A stretch of DNA of 64,000 nucleotides from Flavobacteriales bacterium (GTDB lineage: Bacteria > Bacteroidota > Bacteroidia > NS11-12g > UBA9320), in NCBI GenBank assembly GCA_020635395.1, contig JACJZV010000002.1, positions 124,001-188,000 of the forward strand, given 5' to 3'. The position numbers and the translations under genes were made by a program. Below are positions 1 through 9,774 of the stretch, piece by piece. The first letter of the stretch is position 1. Every line of letters begins with the position of its first letter. The notes below the pieces were generated by a model that saw only the letters and a program-made list of their open reading frames with translations, did not search any database and was not told where the DNA came from.

Positions 1-3000
1 TCCGCTCGGATTTCCTAACAAGAATGAACGTTGTACACGACCCAAATCTGATTGAGCGGTTGATGTGGCAATACCATCTCTTGAATAAGGAGCACCTGAT
101 TTCATTGTGGCTAAGAAGTTAACACCTGCATCTGCAAATACTTTTTTACCAAACCAAACAGGTCCTTTATAATCGTTTTTACCTTCAAAACGATAATCGA
201 TGATTCCAACAATTTTATGACGAACATCCACATCCAAAGGATACAGAGAACGAAGGTTTGGTTGGTTGGCAGCAATCAAAGCACTTTGTGAGTTAATGTT
301 GCTTCCAGTTCCTTCTGCAAATAACAACGCATAGTTGGCCGAAATAGAAACTCTACCTTGATCTCTCAACTCATACTCTGCTCTGAACGATTTTGTGGTT
401 GAAAAGTCAATGTTTGAATAGGTGTTGTAGGTAACAGGATATGCCTGATACAAACGAACCAAACCAAAATCGTTTCTTGTTTCGGCATATTGTGCAATAA
501 GGCTCAACGCTGAGTTGTCAGATAGTTTTTGTTTGAAACCAATTTCGTAGTTTGTTCTAATACGAGGTTTCATATTGCTATTGGCAATGGTTCTTGATTG
601 AGAAGCCTCCAAGAAATAGTATTGGTTGATTGGGGTAAACGTTGCTCCGTTTGTTGGTCTCTGTGCCATCACATCGTAATTAGCAAAAAATTGAGCCTCA
701 TTGTTGATAGGGAAAGAGAACCAAACGCGTGGCAACACATTTACTTGAGGGTCATAATCTTTAAATGATTCTTTTACGATTCGTTGATCTTGACCATCTA
801 CTAAATAAGGTTGAACCTGACCTCCCGTTTTGTTTGCAATCAAATCAGGAGTAGAAATTTCAATACCGTCGGCATCATACCAAGTATTGCCATTTCTGTA
901 ACCCAAAATTTCACTTGGCGACTCGCTGTTGTTAACATAAACCGCATAATCAGAACCAATGTTTTCAGGATGAGAAACTTTTACACCTTGTATTTCGTTG
1001 ATTTCTCCAGCACGTTTAATTGGATACAATGAATATGGGTCATCCAAAACATTTTGGTTGGCATCGTACCGCTCAATACGCACTCCTAATCGGAAAATCA
1101 AATCTTTAAAAGCAAATTTGTCTTGCAACCAAGCTGCACTGTATATTGGTGCAAATGAGCCAATTCTTCTTTCGTCCTCATTATTAAGGAAAGAATTCAG
1201 ACTGGCAAATCTTCTATCTCGATTTCCTAAGTGGTCATAACCATAATATGAAACATAGCTATTACCATTGTTCCAAAGGTCATCGGCACTGAACATATCA
1301 ATGGTTAAATCTTTTGGAGACAAAGAGTTAACATCTATATAGGTAGTTTCAGAAATTGGATTTCCGTAAACATCTGTTCTTCCTTCAGCAATTAATTTAT
1401 CACGTAAGTTTCTGTCGAATGTTTTTTGAGCATCTACATCAACAAACACATTGTATTCTATGGTATCAAGGAAACGACCGTTCTCGTCGTATTTATGAAT
1501 TCCACCAACAGTATATCCGTTTGTTTCAAAGTTGTCAAGTGTAGAAATGTGAGAATTTGCCAACTGTGGCATCAGCGTCCAAAGGTTTGCCGCCGACAAT
1601 CCATAACCGCTATACAAGTTTTGCTCATAAGTCAAACCAAATTGCAAATCGTGTTTGTTTTTGGTGTTCAATGTGGCCTCACCCATTGCATACGCACTTA
1701 AACGCTCTGACTGACTTTTAGAATATCCCGAAACGTTGTTTCCAGGGTTAAGGAATAACGAATAGGTAGTAGGAATAGAATAACCATTCAAAACGCCCAA
1801 TCCTTGAAAAATTTGACCATCAGCAAAAACAGTTTGTCCCAAAGCGGCAGCATTGTCAAAATAGTTTTGAGTGTATCGAGATCTTTCAGGATTTAAATCA
1901 GATGATTGGAAAGTGATTAACGTATCCGTAAAACCGGCTCTTTCAAAGAACCCTCTTCTAATAACAGTATCTCCGTTTTGATCAATGTATTTTTTCTCGT
2001 TTGAAGTATATTTATATACCGGTGTTCTGTAATGGTTAAACTCACCCACATATCCGTAGTCAAAGATGTTTTTTCCATGGGATGCATCATAGCTTTCTCC
2101 CAACGAAGTTTGATAGTCTAAACGCACGTTATAGAATACATTTGAAATCAACGACTTTCCGGAAAGAGAATCATTTGGATTTGAGTTTCTCAACCTTTGG
2201 GTAAATTTAATATACGTTCTGTAGGTTTGATCAACACTCTCAGCGTTGTTTTTATAATTCAATAGGTAGTTGGCTCGGCTATACGAATTTCCTTTTGAAT
2301 AGTTTCCACTACCGAAAAGAGTAATCGTAGTATTTTTATTTGGCTGATACTCCAACTTTGTTTGAAGAGAACCTGCATAATAATCAACGTTTCTACGAGC
2401 CTTTTCAAGCACCAAATCATCCATTGTCAAAAATGAACTTGTTGGCACAAAACCACTACCTTGTGGGTTTGGAGAAAGTGGGTTTTTCTCGATATTGGCA
2501 AGCACATCGTCTTTCACTACATACACACCACCAAATTGTGGACTTGGGTCTTTGGCATAAGTCAAATCACCTGATAGCTGAAAGCCAAGAGCCACATACT
2601 CGTTTATCCCTCCTCCCTTATTTTTTACCCAAAGTGGTCCAGACATAAAGCCTTGAGCATAATTGTAATGATATGGGTCAAAGGCTGATGAGCTAATTAC
2701 CTCTAATGATTTTTTGAAAACCCGAGATGGCCCTTTAGTGGTAATATTGATAGCTCCACCGGTAAAGTCACCATATTGAGCAGGAACACCTGATTGAATA
2801 ATATCTACCTGGCTTTGTGCACCTTGCGGCAATGAAGAACTCCCGATAACGGCTACCCCATCGATAAACACCCGCGTTGCATCCGTTCTTTGACCTAAGA
2901 AACTAACACCACCATTTGAAGTTGTATTGGCTGCAGAAGATGTGCTAGCCAAAGCACCAGCACTACGAACGGCCATTTTAACCAAATCTCCATCTGAAAA

Positions 3001-3411
3001 AGATTTTGTGTTTTTATCTTTCTCAACCAGAGCTGTTTTATAAACCGTAACGGTAGCAGTTACCAATTTCACACCACCCTCAATAGGCTCCAACTCAATG
3101 TTTTGATAAGTAATATTGTTGCTGGTAACAACAATATCCACCACTTTGGCATCATTATAGCCCGGATAACTGACTTGCAGTGTGTATTTTCCTGGCTCCA
3201 AAGGTTTAATGGTAAAGTTCCCGTCATCGTCAGAAAAACCACCGCCTTTGCCAATGCCCTCTTTCATGGCAACAATTTCGGCATAATCCAACGCACCACG
3301 CGTTTTTTTATCCAAAACCTTTCCCCTGATTTCTCCAAAATTTGACTGTCCGAATCCGGTTATCACTCCAACCAGAACAAGGATTACAGATAGGTAGAGA
3401 CGTTTAATCAT
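1..3411 (-). CDS. TonB-dependent receptor, carboxypeptidase-regulatory-like N-terminus (3' end cut by window)
   Basis: Outer-membrane receptor of the TonB-dependent family, which imports bulky ligands with energy passed from TonB. The frame stays open from the ATG at 3411 to base 1 (about 1,137 codons), so the end of the barrel is missing. It starts with a signal peptide ending GFGQ, then a carboxypeptidase-regulatory-like beta-sandwich (EIRGKVLDKKT, EPGKYTLQVSYPGY), a plug with VFIDGV and GVPAQYGDFTGG, and a long aromatic-rich barrel. It is a paralogue of the receptor at 4641-8327; both share blocks such as RYDANQ, YRNG-x-x-WY and IEIS-x-P. No SusD partner is adjacent, so a polysaccharide-utilisation role is not supported and the ligand is unknown. 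ATG 3411 is chosen because it begins the signal peptide. Confidence 0.93.
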   Translation of the reverse strand, partial: MIKRLYLSVILVLVGVITGFGQSNFGEIRGKVLDKKTRGALDYAEIVAMKEGIGKGGGFSDDDGNFTIKPLEPGKYTLQVSYPGYNDAKVVDIVVTSNNITYQNIELEPIEGGVKLVTATVTVYKTALVEKDKNTKSFSDGDLVKMAVRSAGALASTSSAANTTSNGGVSFLGQRTDATRVFIDGVAVIGSSSLPQGAQSQVDIIQSGVPAQYGDFTGGAINITTKGPSRVFKKSLEVISSSAFDPYHYNYAQGFMSGPLWVKNKGGGINEYVALGFQLSGDLTYAKDPSPQFGGVYVVKDDVLANIEKNPLSPNPQGSGFVPTSSFLTMDDLVLEKARRNVDYYAGSLQTKLEYQPNKNTTITLFGSGNYSKGNSYSRANYLLNYKNNAESVDQTYRTYIKFTQRLRNSNPNDSLSGKSLISNVFYNVRLDYQTSLGESYDASHGKNIFDYGYVGEFNHYRTPVYKYTSNEKKYIDQNGDTVIRRGFFERAGFTDTLITFQSSDLNPERSRYTQNYFDNAAALGQTVFADGQIFQGLGVLNGYSIPTTYSLFLNPGNNVSGYSKSQSERLSAYAMGEATLNTKNKHDLQFGLTYEQNLYSGYGLSAANLWTLMPQLANSHISTLDNFETNGYTVGGIHKYDENGRFLDTIEYNVFVDVDAQKTFDRNLRDKLIAEGRTDVYGNPISETTYIDVNSLSPKDLTIDMFSADDLWNNGNSYVSYYGYDHLGNRDRRFASLNSFLNNEDERRIGSFAPIYSAAWLQDKFAFKDLIFRLGVRIERYDANQNVLDDPYSLYPIKRAGEINEIQGVKVSHPENIGSDYAVYVNNSESPSEILGYRNGNTWYDADGIEISTPDLIANKTGGQVQPYLVDGQDQRIVKESFKDYDPQVNVLPRVWFSFPINNEAQFFANYDVMAQRPTNGATFTPINQYYFLEASQSRTIANSNMKPRIRTNYEIGFKQKLSDNSALSLIAQYAETRNDFGLVRLYQAYPVTYNTYSNIDFSTTKSFRAEYELRDQGRVSISANYALLFAEGTGSNINSQSALIAANQPNLRSLYPLDVDVRHKIVGIIDYRFEGKNDYKGPVWFGKKVFADAGVNFLATMKSGAPYSRDGIATSTAQSDLGRVQRSFLLGNPSG

Positions 3412-3492
3412 ATTACATTCTTTATTCGTTGTTAACTACTAAATAATCGGCGAAAGCTACTTAACTTTCTATTAATCCGCAAAAAAAACAAT

Positions 3493-4485
3493 TTATCCGA
3501 CAAAATTCTTCTGTGTTGCCCGTTGATTTTTTACTTTATCTTGCTTATTTAGCCAATTTCTAATTTTTTTACCCAAAACCACCGATATTTTCTCAAATGA
3601 TTCTGCTGTCCAACCGCCCACATGAGGGGTTAAAACAACATTTGATCTTTCTATAAGCCTTGTGAGTATATTTTTTTGACTGTCGTTGAGTTTGTCAAAA
3701 TTTTCATTTTCCAGCACATCTGCTCCAAAAAATCTAATTTTTCCGGTTTCCAGAGCAGTCAGAATATCATTGGTTACCATTATTTCTCCTCTGCAAAGAT
3801 TTAACAAACCAAAACTTTTGTGCACGGATGAGATAAAATCTTGATTTATCCATGCCCGTGTTTCGTTGGTAAGCGGAACATGAAACGAAATTACATCGGC
3901 TTCTTCCAACAATTGATTAAGGGTTACCTCTTGCACCAACTTACCGCCAAAACCACTTTTGTATTTGTCGTAAGCCAACACCTTGCAGCCAAAACCACTG
4001 AGTTTTCGAGCAACTGCCGAACCAGTATGCCCATATCCGATAATACCTATTGTTTGATAGCCAATTTCAAAACCTCGATTTCCCTCTCTATCCCACACAA
4101 ATTGTCCAATTTCGTTGTTTCCTTTCACAATGTTGTGAGCCAATGTCAGCAGCATACCCACCGTTTGCTCTCCCACCGCATCGCAATTTGCTTCAGGGCA
4201 GTTTATACAGTCAATATTCAATCTCTCGGCTTCTTCCAAATCAATATTATCCATGCCAGAACCTGCACGTGCAACCAGCCGAAGGTGTTTATTTTGGTTT
4301 AAAAACACCGTGTTACACTCAATTTTGCTTCTCACAATCAGAGCATCAAAATTTGAGATAATTTTTTGAATTTCGGCTTTTGAAATTTCGGGCATATAAG
4401 AATAGTCAACATTTAATTCATCTAAAATACCCATCAATGCTGGATGCATTCTATCAACAATCAATATGTTACATCTATTTCTCAT
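3493..4485 (-). CDS. D-2-hydroxyacid dehydrogenase (phosphoglycerate dehydrogenase-like)
   Basis: NAD-dependent dehydrogenase of the D-2-hydroxyacid family, which reduces 2-keto acids to D-2-hydroxy acids or the reverse; SerA is the best-known member. The 330-residue protein has the Rossmann motif GYGHTG at about 150-155 followed by an acidic YD, the catalytic Arg in CRGE (about 232) and the catalytic His in TPHVGG (about 288). It lacks the C-terminal ACT domain of longer SerA proteins, so the substrate could be 3-phosphoglycerate or another 2-keto acid. The frame is open upstream to 4626, where an AGGG-like site precedes another ATG. The start at 4485 is preferred because family homology begins there and a promoter (TACTTTTG, 4506-4513) lies inside the longer frame. 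It sits between two paralogous TonB receptors on the same strand. Confidence 0.85.
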   Translation of the reverse strand: MRNRCNILIVDRMHPALMGILDELNVDYSYMPEISKAEIQKIISNFDALIVRSKIECNTVFLNQNKHLRLVARAGSGMDNIDLEEAERLNIDCINCPEANCDAVGEQTVGMLLTLAHNIVKGNNEIGQFVWDREGNRGFEIGYQTIGIIGYGHTGSAVARKLSGFGCKVLAYDKYKSGFGGKLVQEVTLNQLLEEADVISFHVPLTNETRAWINQDFISSVHKSFGLLNLCRGEIMVTNDILTALETGKIRFFGADVLENENFDKLNDSQKNILTRLIERSNVVLTPHVGGWTAESFEKISVVLGKKIRNWLNKQDKVKNQRATQKNFVG

Positions 4486-4505
4486 TAGAGACGACAATTC
4501 AAAAT

Positions 4506-4533
4506 CAAAAGTACAAGAAATTAGGGATGCAAA
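4506..4533 (-). promoter_or_regulatory. Bacteroidota-type promoter for the dehydrogenase
   Basis: On the minus strand a TTTG (4530-4533) and a TACTTTTG box (4506-4513, matching TAnnTTTG) are 16 bases apart. Transcription would begin about 14 bases before the ATG at 4485, which supports that start over the upstream one. Confidence 0.5.
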
Positions 4534-4640
4534 TTTGACATTTTTACCAATGTCGAGCTTGATTTTAGGAACGGAAAATATCCTTTGTGCATTTTCCTTC
4601 ATTTTTTTCATGATTATCTCTTGCATCCCTATCTCTTTTT

Positions 4641-7600
4641 TTAAAGTGTTAAATTCATACCTACATGCATCATTCGTGGTGTACCATAATTGAATGGATT
4701 ATTCATTCTTATTTTGTAAAGCATGGCAAATGTTTCTGCATTTATTTGATTTTGAATTTGTTGCTGTCCAACTAATGAATTCAAATAACCATCGTCGTTT
4801 GGCAAACCACTGTAGCTGTAAACATTTTGAACCGTTTTTCTATTCAACACATTTTCAGCTGCCACATAGGCTCCCACCAGTTTATTTTTAACCATAAATG
4901 TTTTTTGAATTCTTAAATCGAGATTATCATTCCATACCAAGCGGCTACCAAACGGATTGCCTTTTATTTGAGAACGTTGTACCACACCATTAGCAGCTTG
5001 TGCCTCAGACACTGGAGTGGATGTGGCCGTATATGGCGTGCCACTAAATGCTTGAAAAGTGAGTGAAACGAAGGTATTGTTTAACACCGAATGTTTCCCC
5101 ATCATGGGGCCGGAATATCGAAGAAGTGGGTTGTTTTTGTCGCCAAACTGATATACAAACGAACCTTTTATGCCGTGTCTCACATCATAACTTAATGGAT
5201 ATAAACTCCTTAAATTAGGCTGCCCGCTTTGTATTAATGATGCGGCCGAATTGGTATTTGAACCTGTTCCATCGGCAAACTGCAATGCATAATTCACATT
5301 CATAAACACCCTGTTATTATCATATTCAAACTCAGCAATATAGCGTTTGATGGTTGCAAAATCGATGTTGCCGTAGGTGGTATAGGAGTATGGGTATGCT
5401 TGTTCTATTCTAATTTGGTTAAAATCATTGGCCATCGTGGCATACGAGGCGGTAAGTTTTAAAGACGACCATCGACCAATATTTTGTTTCAAACCAAAAT
5501 TATACTCTGTTTTTACCCTTGCCCGAAGTTCTGGATTGGGCAAAACGCCTGAAATATTGCTTTGCAAATAATAGTAGGTGCTAAGCGGAGCATAGGTTTG
5601 TGCCGAATTGGGTTGTTGTGCCAGTTTATCGTAACTAAAAAAGATAAGTTTTGTGGCATCAATCGGGAAAGAAACGGCAATGCGAGGTAAAAATAAATTT
5701 TGTGGCTCATAGTCCTTAAAAGAGGCAGAAGAAAGCTCTTGATGCTCCGGATCTACCAAAAAAGGCTGAATTCTACCCGTACCTGATTCGTTGGCCAATA
5801 GCGATGGATCCGAAATTTCGATACCTTGATTGTTATACCAAATGCTGCCATTTCTATATCCAGTAATTCGTGTGGGATTGTCCACATTGTCAACATACAC
5901 CACAAAATCATTTCCAATTCCTTCGGGATGTTTTACCTCAATTCCATTCATTGCAGAAACATCTCCTACTTTGTATGTTGGAAACAACACATAAGGGTCT
6001 TTCAATACTTGCTGATTGGCATCGTATCGTTCAAAACGCAAACCTGCACTCACCACTAATTGTTTAAAAATAAATTTGTCTTGCAACCAAGCGGATGTTG
6101 TTACGGGAGAAAAAGCATCAATAGGTCTGTTTTTGGCATCTTTTATAAAGTTTTCGATTCCGGCCTTTTTATTGGTTCTATTTCCCAAATAATCATATCC
6201 GGAGTAGGCCACAAATGAATTTCCGCTATTCAATAATTCATCAGCGGTAAACATACTGAGGTCGAAGGTCTCCGGCGAGAGGGCATTGATGTCTATAAAA
6301 GATTCTTGGGTAATCAAATTGCCATTGGCATCTCTATATCCATCGGCCATGAGCTTATCTCTCAACATTTTATCAAAGTGTTTTTGATTTTCGGCATCCA
6401 CATATACCGGATAAGATACAGTGTCGGTAAATCTGCCATTTTCATCTGTACTAAAAATTGGGTTATTCTTGTCAATGCTTTGAATATGGCTATTTGTCAA
6501 CAAAGGCATCAATTGCCAAAGCCGTGAAGCCGAAAGTGAATAATACCCATTTTGATCTTGCATATACGTTATGCCCGCATCTACCTGATGACTAACCCGT
6601 GGATTGTTTTTGAATGGGTGAAAGGTAGCCTCGGTAAACGCCATAGCCGAAAATCTCTTTTGAAACGATTTTGAATAACTGCCATACACCTCGCCCGGAT
6701 TGGAATAAAGTGAATAGAGAAGTGGTATATTTTGTCCGTTCAAAAATCCACCCTTTGCATTTAATTCGTTTAAAGAATTTATGCCACCAATGTCCATCAA
6801 AATGCGGTTTTGGTTGGCCAAAATGGGGTTTTGGTTTCCAGCCTCAAATCCTACAAAAGAATCGCGATAGCCAGAAAGTTCTACATAGTTGGTTAGTGTT
6901 TGTTCTTTGCCCTGTTCGTCTATAAATTTTATTGATCCATTTGTATTGTATATATATTGAGGTGCTCGTATAGTTTTAAACTTGCCAACATATCCGTAGT
7001 CAAAAATATTTTGCCCATGGCGGGCATTAAAAACCTGAGAGTTGGTTTCCTGATAGTTCAAATCTACTGTGTATGAAAGATTGCTCAAGCCAACACTGTC
7101 GGGCAAGAGTCTCTCACCAAATAGGTTGTATTTTTTTCTCACATTATGAGTCATTACCAACCTTGAGTTTATACCTGAATATATCTGCTGTGGATTTTCG
7201 GAACTATTCATTAGCACATAATTGCCTTGCGACAATCTTCTGTTTAAATACTCGAACTGGTTGACAAAATCGAACGTCAAATTTGGCGTTGGGTTGTATG
7301 AAGTTTTAAACCTCAATTCGGCATCATGGCGAGCCGCATTAGGTCGGGCTGCTCTGCGTTCTAAATCATCAGCAGTCAAAAAAGACCCAGTTTGCACCAA
7401 TGAGGTAGAATTTTGGCTGGTTGACAAGGGTGATTCAAAAATTTTTTGGTATGCCCCATCTTTTACAACATAAATATCAGTAGGGCTAGGAGTTGGGTCG
7501 GCCTCAAACCTATAGGTACCCAAAACGCTGTATCCTAAAACCAAACGTTTCACCTCTTTCTCCCCATCTTTCGATTTTAACACCTCAACTTTTAAGGGTC

Positions 7601-8327
7601 GTGCATAATATACAACCCCAAGATTGTGGTGGTAGCGATTGAACAGAGAACCTGATTGAACTTGAATTTTGGTTTCATTTCTTGAAGTGATTTGTTTGGT
7701 TTTATACTGCAAGCCTCCACCTGTAAAATTACCATATCGGGCCGGAACACCTAAATCTATTATTTGTGTCCCTTCTATGCCAATGGTTGATATCGGTCGC
7801 CTACCAATAGTTCCGGTAGCATTATCAATCATTATTTGAGTTCCATCTGGCCTTCCACCGCCCACCACTATAGCACCATTTCGCAAATTAACAGTTGGTG
7901 CCACTTTAGTAATTGTTTCTGCAATTGGGCCAAATATTATAGCTGTATCCTTGAATTCGTCGATATTTTCCGTTTTGACAAATCGCACATCTACCGGTTT
8001 TAAAACATTTCCCGTTTTCACATTTACATGTTCCCTCAAAAGCACTTCCCCACCTGTCAAACTAAATGATTCTAGATAGACAGTATCTTCTTGATAAGTA
8101 ACTATCATTCTATAATTTCCGGGCTTTATGTTTTCAAGCGAAAACGCACCATCTTGGTTGGTGGTTGCCCCACTGATGACAACATTGTTTTGAAGAAAAA
8201 GAACATAGGCCGCTACCAATGGCTCATCATCTTGATCAAAAAAAGAACCTTGCACTTTGGCCGATTGTGCCCATAACATGCCGGACACAAGAATCAGGAA
8301 AAAACTAAATGTAAATCGTGTATTCAT
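4641..8327 (-). CDS. TonB-dependent receptor with carboxypeptidase-regulatory-like domain
   Basis: Complete 1,228-residue TonB-dependent outer-membrane receptor. A signal peptide (residues 1-20, ending LWAQ) is followed by a carboxypeptidase-regulatory-like domain (KVQGSFFDQDDEPL, ENIKPGNYRMIV), a plug with the GVPARYGNFTGGGLQYKTKQ signature, and a beta-barrel ending in a terminal aromatic/hydrophobic strand (MHVGMNLTL). It is a diverged paralogue of the receptor at 1-3411. No SusD-like lipoprotein lies next to it; ligand unknown. A perfect 7-bp inverted repeat (GGTAAAC and GTTTACC, 8331-8351) lies directly before the ATG and touches the predicted promoter, so repression by a DNA-binding protein is plausible but unproven. 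Confidence 0.93.
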   Translation of the reverse strand: MNTRFTFSFFLILVSGMLWAQSAKVQGSFFDQDDEPLVAAYVLFLQNNVVISGATTNQDGAFSLENIKPGNYRMIVTYQEDTVYLESFSLTGGEVLLREHVNVKTGNVLKPVDVRFVKTENIDEFKDTAIIFGPIAETITKVAPTVNLRNGAIVVGGGRPDGTQIMIDNATGTIGRRPISTIGIEGTQIIDLGVPARYGNFTGGGLQYKTKQITSRNETKIQVQSGSLFNRYHHNLGVVYYARPLKVEVLKSKDGEKEVKRLVLGYSVLGTYRFEADPTPSPTDIYVVKDGAYQKIFESPLSTSQNSTSLVQTGSFLTADDLERRAARPNAARHDAELRFKTSYNPTPNLTFDFVNQFEYLNRRLSQGNYVLMNSSENPQQIYSGINSRLVMTHNVRKKYNLFGERLLPDSVGLSNLSYTVDLNYQETNSQVFNARHGQNIFDYGYVGKFKTIRAPQYIYNTNGSIKFIDEQGKEQTLTNYVELSGYRDSFVGFEAGNQNPILANQNRILMDIGGINSLNELNAKGGFLNGQNIPLLYSLYSNPGEVYGSYSKSFQKRFSAMAFTEATFHPFKNNPRVSHQVDAGITYMQDQNGYYSLSASRLWQLMPLLTNSHIQSIDKNNPIFSTDENGRFTDTVSYPVYVDAENQKHFDKMLRDKLMADGYRDANGNLITQESFIDINALSPETFDLSMFTADELLNSGNSFVAYSGYDYLGNRTNKKAGIENFIKDAKNRPIDAFSPVTTSAWLQDKFIFKQLVVSAGLRFERYDANQQVLKDPYVLFPTYKVGDVSAMNGIEVKHPEGIGNDFVVYVDNVDNPTRITGYRNGSIWYNNQGIEISDPSLLANESGTGRIQPFLVDPEHQELSSASFKDYEPQNLFLPRIAVSFPIDATKLIFFSYDKLAQQPNSAQTYAPLSTYYYLQSNISGVLPNPELRARVKTEYNFGLKQNIGRWSSLKLTASYATMANDFNQIRIEQAYPYSYTTYGNIDFATIKRYIAEFEYDNNRVFMNVNYALQFADGTGSNTNSAASLIQSGQPNLRSLYPLSYDVRHGIKGSFVYQFGDKNNPLLRYSGPMMGKHSVLNNTFVSLTFQAFSGTPYTATSTPVSEAQAANGVVQRSQIKGNPFGSRLVWNDNLDLRIQKTFMVKNKLVGAYVAAENVLNRKTVQNVYSYSGLPNDDGYLNSLVGQQQIQNQINAETFAMLYKIRMNNPFNYGTPRMMHVGMNLTL

Positions 8328-8330
8328 AAT

Positions 8331-8351
8331 GGTAAACCTTTATTGTTTACC
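8331..8351. promoter_or_regulatory. Perfect palindrome before the TonB receptor gene (possible operator)
   Basis: GGTAAAC at 8331-8337 and its exact reverse complement GTTTACC at 8345-8351 are separated by 7 bases. The element starts three bases before the receptor ATG and abuts the predicted promoter box at 8351-8358. It could be an operator or a 5'-leader hairpin hiding the ribosome site; no regulator gene is adjacent. Confidence 0.4.
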
Positions 8352-8358
8352 AAAATTA
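8351..8358 (-). promoter_or_regulatory. Promoter -7 box for TonB receptor
   Basis: TAATTTTG on the minus strand fits the Bacteroidota TAnnTTTG box, 23 bases before the receptor start. I did not find a convincing -33 TTTG at the usual distance. Confidence 0.4.
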
Positions 8359-8442
8359 GATAGAGAAAATGTATGAAACGAGCTAATTTAAACCATCATC
8401 AACTTTGGTTTTACCAAAGGCAATTTTTAGTCAAAAAGTGGA

Positions 8443-9216
8443 TTATCCGAAAATATCGATTTTCTCCAATTTTACCTTTTCGCCAAAAAACAACCTGGCA
8501 GTTTGCTCGAACGAAGAAGTGTAATCCGACACAAAAAAATGATCCTCTTTGTGTGAATCGGCTCGTATGTCCAATTGGGCAGCCAAACTATTTGCCACCA
8601 ATTCTGGGGCATCGAGCAATTTTACCTTTCCTCTAAAGTAATGGTCTATTTCGGTTTTTATGAGCGGATAGTGGGTACAGCCCAGAATCAAGGCATCCAT
8701 ATCCGGAAATTGACCCAAATACTGATCTATTACGTGGCGAGTAACACTTCCAGTAATAAAACCTTCTTCTATCATGGGTGCCAAAAGTGGGGTAGCTATT
8801 TGGTAAACTTCAGTTTTAGGGCTTTTCAGGGCAATGAGTTTACCATAAACACCACTATATATTGTTCGTTTTGTACCGATTACCCCTACTCTTTTCAATT
8901 TTTGATTGGCCACATACTCTACCATTGGGTCTATTACGTTTACCACACTATCAAAGGCCGGCATTTTCTTAACCATGTCTAAAATGGACGAGGCACTGTT
9001 GCAGGCCACCACGAATCGGTTACAATTTTGCTCAAACAAAAAAGAGGCAATTGCCTCTGTATATTTTTTAATGTTTTGTGCTGATTTATCGCCGTAAGGC
9101 AAATGTGCCGTGTCGCCAAAATAAACGACCGGCACATTTGGAAAACGGTGTTTTATAGCCGAGGCTACCGTAAGGCCGCCTATGCCCGAATCAAAAACCC
9201 CAATGGTTTCTGCCAT
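8443..9216 (-). CDS. murI: Glutamate racemase
   Basis: Converts L-glutamate to D-glutamate for peptidoglycan in the cytoplasm. The 257-residue protein shows the family hallmarks: GVFDSGIGG with Asp9, the first catalytic Cys72 in VACNSAS and the second Cys180 in LGCTHYPL. Length is normal for the family. It lies four bases after the end of the OmpH-like gene at 9221 and is the last gene of an ompH-ompH-murI cluster, an order common in Bacteroidota. Confidence 0.97.
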   Translation of the reverse strand: MAETIGVFDSGIGGLTVASAIKHRFPNVPVVYFGDTAHLPYGDKSAQNIKKYTEAIASFLFEQNCNRFVVACNSASSILDMVKKMPAFDSVVNVIDPMVEYVANQKLKRVGVIGTKRTIYSGVYGKLIALKSPKTEVYQIATPLLAPMIEEGFITGSVTRHVIDQYLGQFPDMDALILGCTHYPLIKTEIDHYFRGKVKLLDAPELVANSLAAQLDIRADSHKEDHFFVSDYTSSFEQTARLFFGEKVKLEKIDIFG

Positions 9217-9220
9217 ATAT

Positions 9221-9733
9221 TTATTTAATACCCAATTTTGCTTTAACGGCAGGCATCAAATCATGAGCCGGGTCTGAATAAATTACTCCCCCACCTACTG
9301 AGCTGTCCAGCACGTATGCATAGCCTTTTTCTTTGGCCACTTCCTGAATTGTTTTTTTCAGTTTATCAATCAAAGGTTGTAGCAATTCTTCCTGTTTTTG
9401 TGCAATGTAATTCTGAGCTTCTGATTCCTTGTCATTGTATCTGCCGTACAAATCATTCAAACTTCTATTCAAAATTTCTAAAGTAGCTATATCGTTTTTG
9501 GGAGTATTGTTTATCTCATTTTGCGTTTGCTCGATTTGATCTCGTAGGTTTTGCAAAATTTTCAAATACTGCCCCTGAATAGCTTCTAATTTCATTTGAA
9601 TGGTGTCAGCCTCCGGCAAGGTATCCATCAATTCTTGAGAGTTGATGTGGGCTATTTTAAAACTTTGAGCATTTGAATTTAATGACAATCCAAATAAGGC
9701 AAAGGCCGTAATAATTAAACTTTTCAATTTCAT
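9221..9733 (-). CDS. OmpH/Skp family periplasmic chaperone
   Basis: Skp-like periplasmic chaperone that holds unfolded outer-membrane proteins on their way to the BAM complex. The 170-residue protein has a signal peptide (residues 1-22, ending SNAQ), a short beta segment (FKIAHINSQELMDTLPEAD), a long charged coiled-coil arm typical of Skp tentacles (about 40-125), and the C-terminal return strand (VLDSSVGGGVIYSD). It is a paralogue of the gene just upstream (9775-10371); Bacteroidota often carry the pair. Confidence 0.93.
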   Translation of the reverse strand: MKLKSLIITAFALFGLSLNSNAQSFKIAHINSQELMDTLPEADTIQMKLEAIQGQYLKILQNLRDQIEQTQNEINNTPKNDIATLEILNRSLNDLYGRYNDKESEAQNYIAQKQEELLQPLIDKLKKTIQEVAKEKGYAYVLDSSVGGGVIYSDPAHDLMPAVKAKLGIK

Positions 9734-9774
9734 TTCTATTTAAACTTTTATATCAATTTGAGTTGTTAGTACCG

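Noticed and set aside
4486..4626. 47-residue N-terminal extension of the hydroxyacid dehydrogenase
   Set aside because: It has no similarity to the family, and the best promoter lies inside it.
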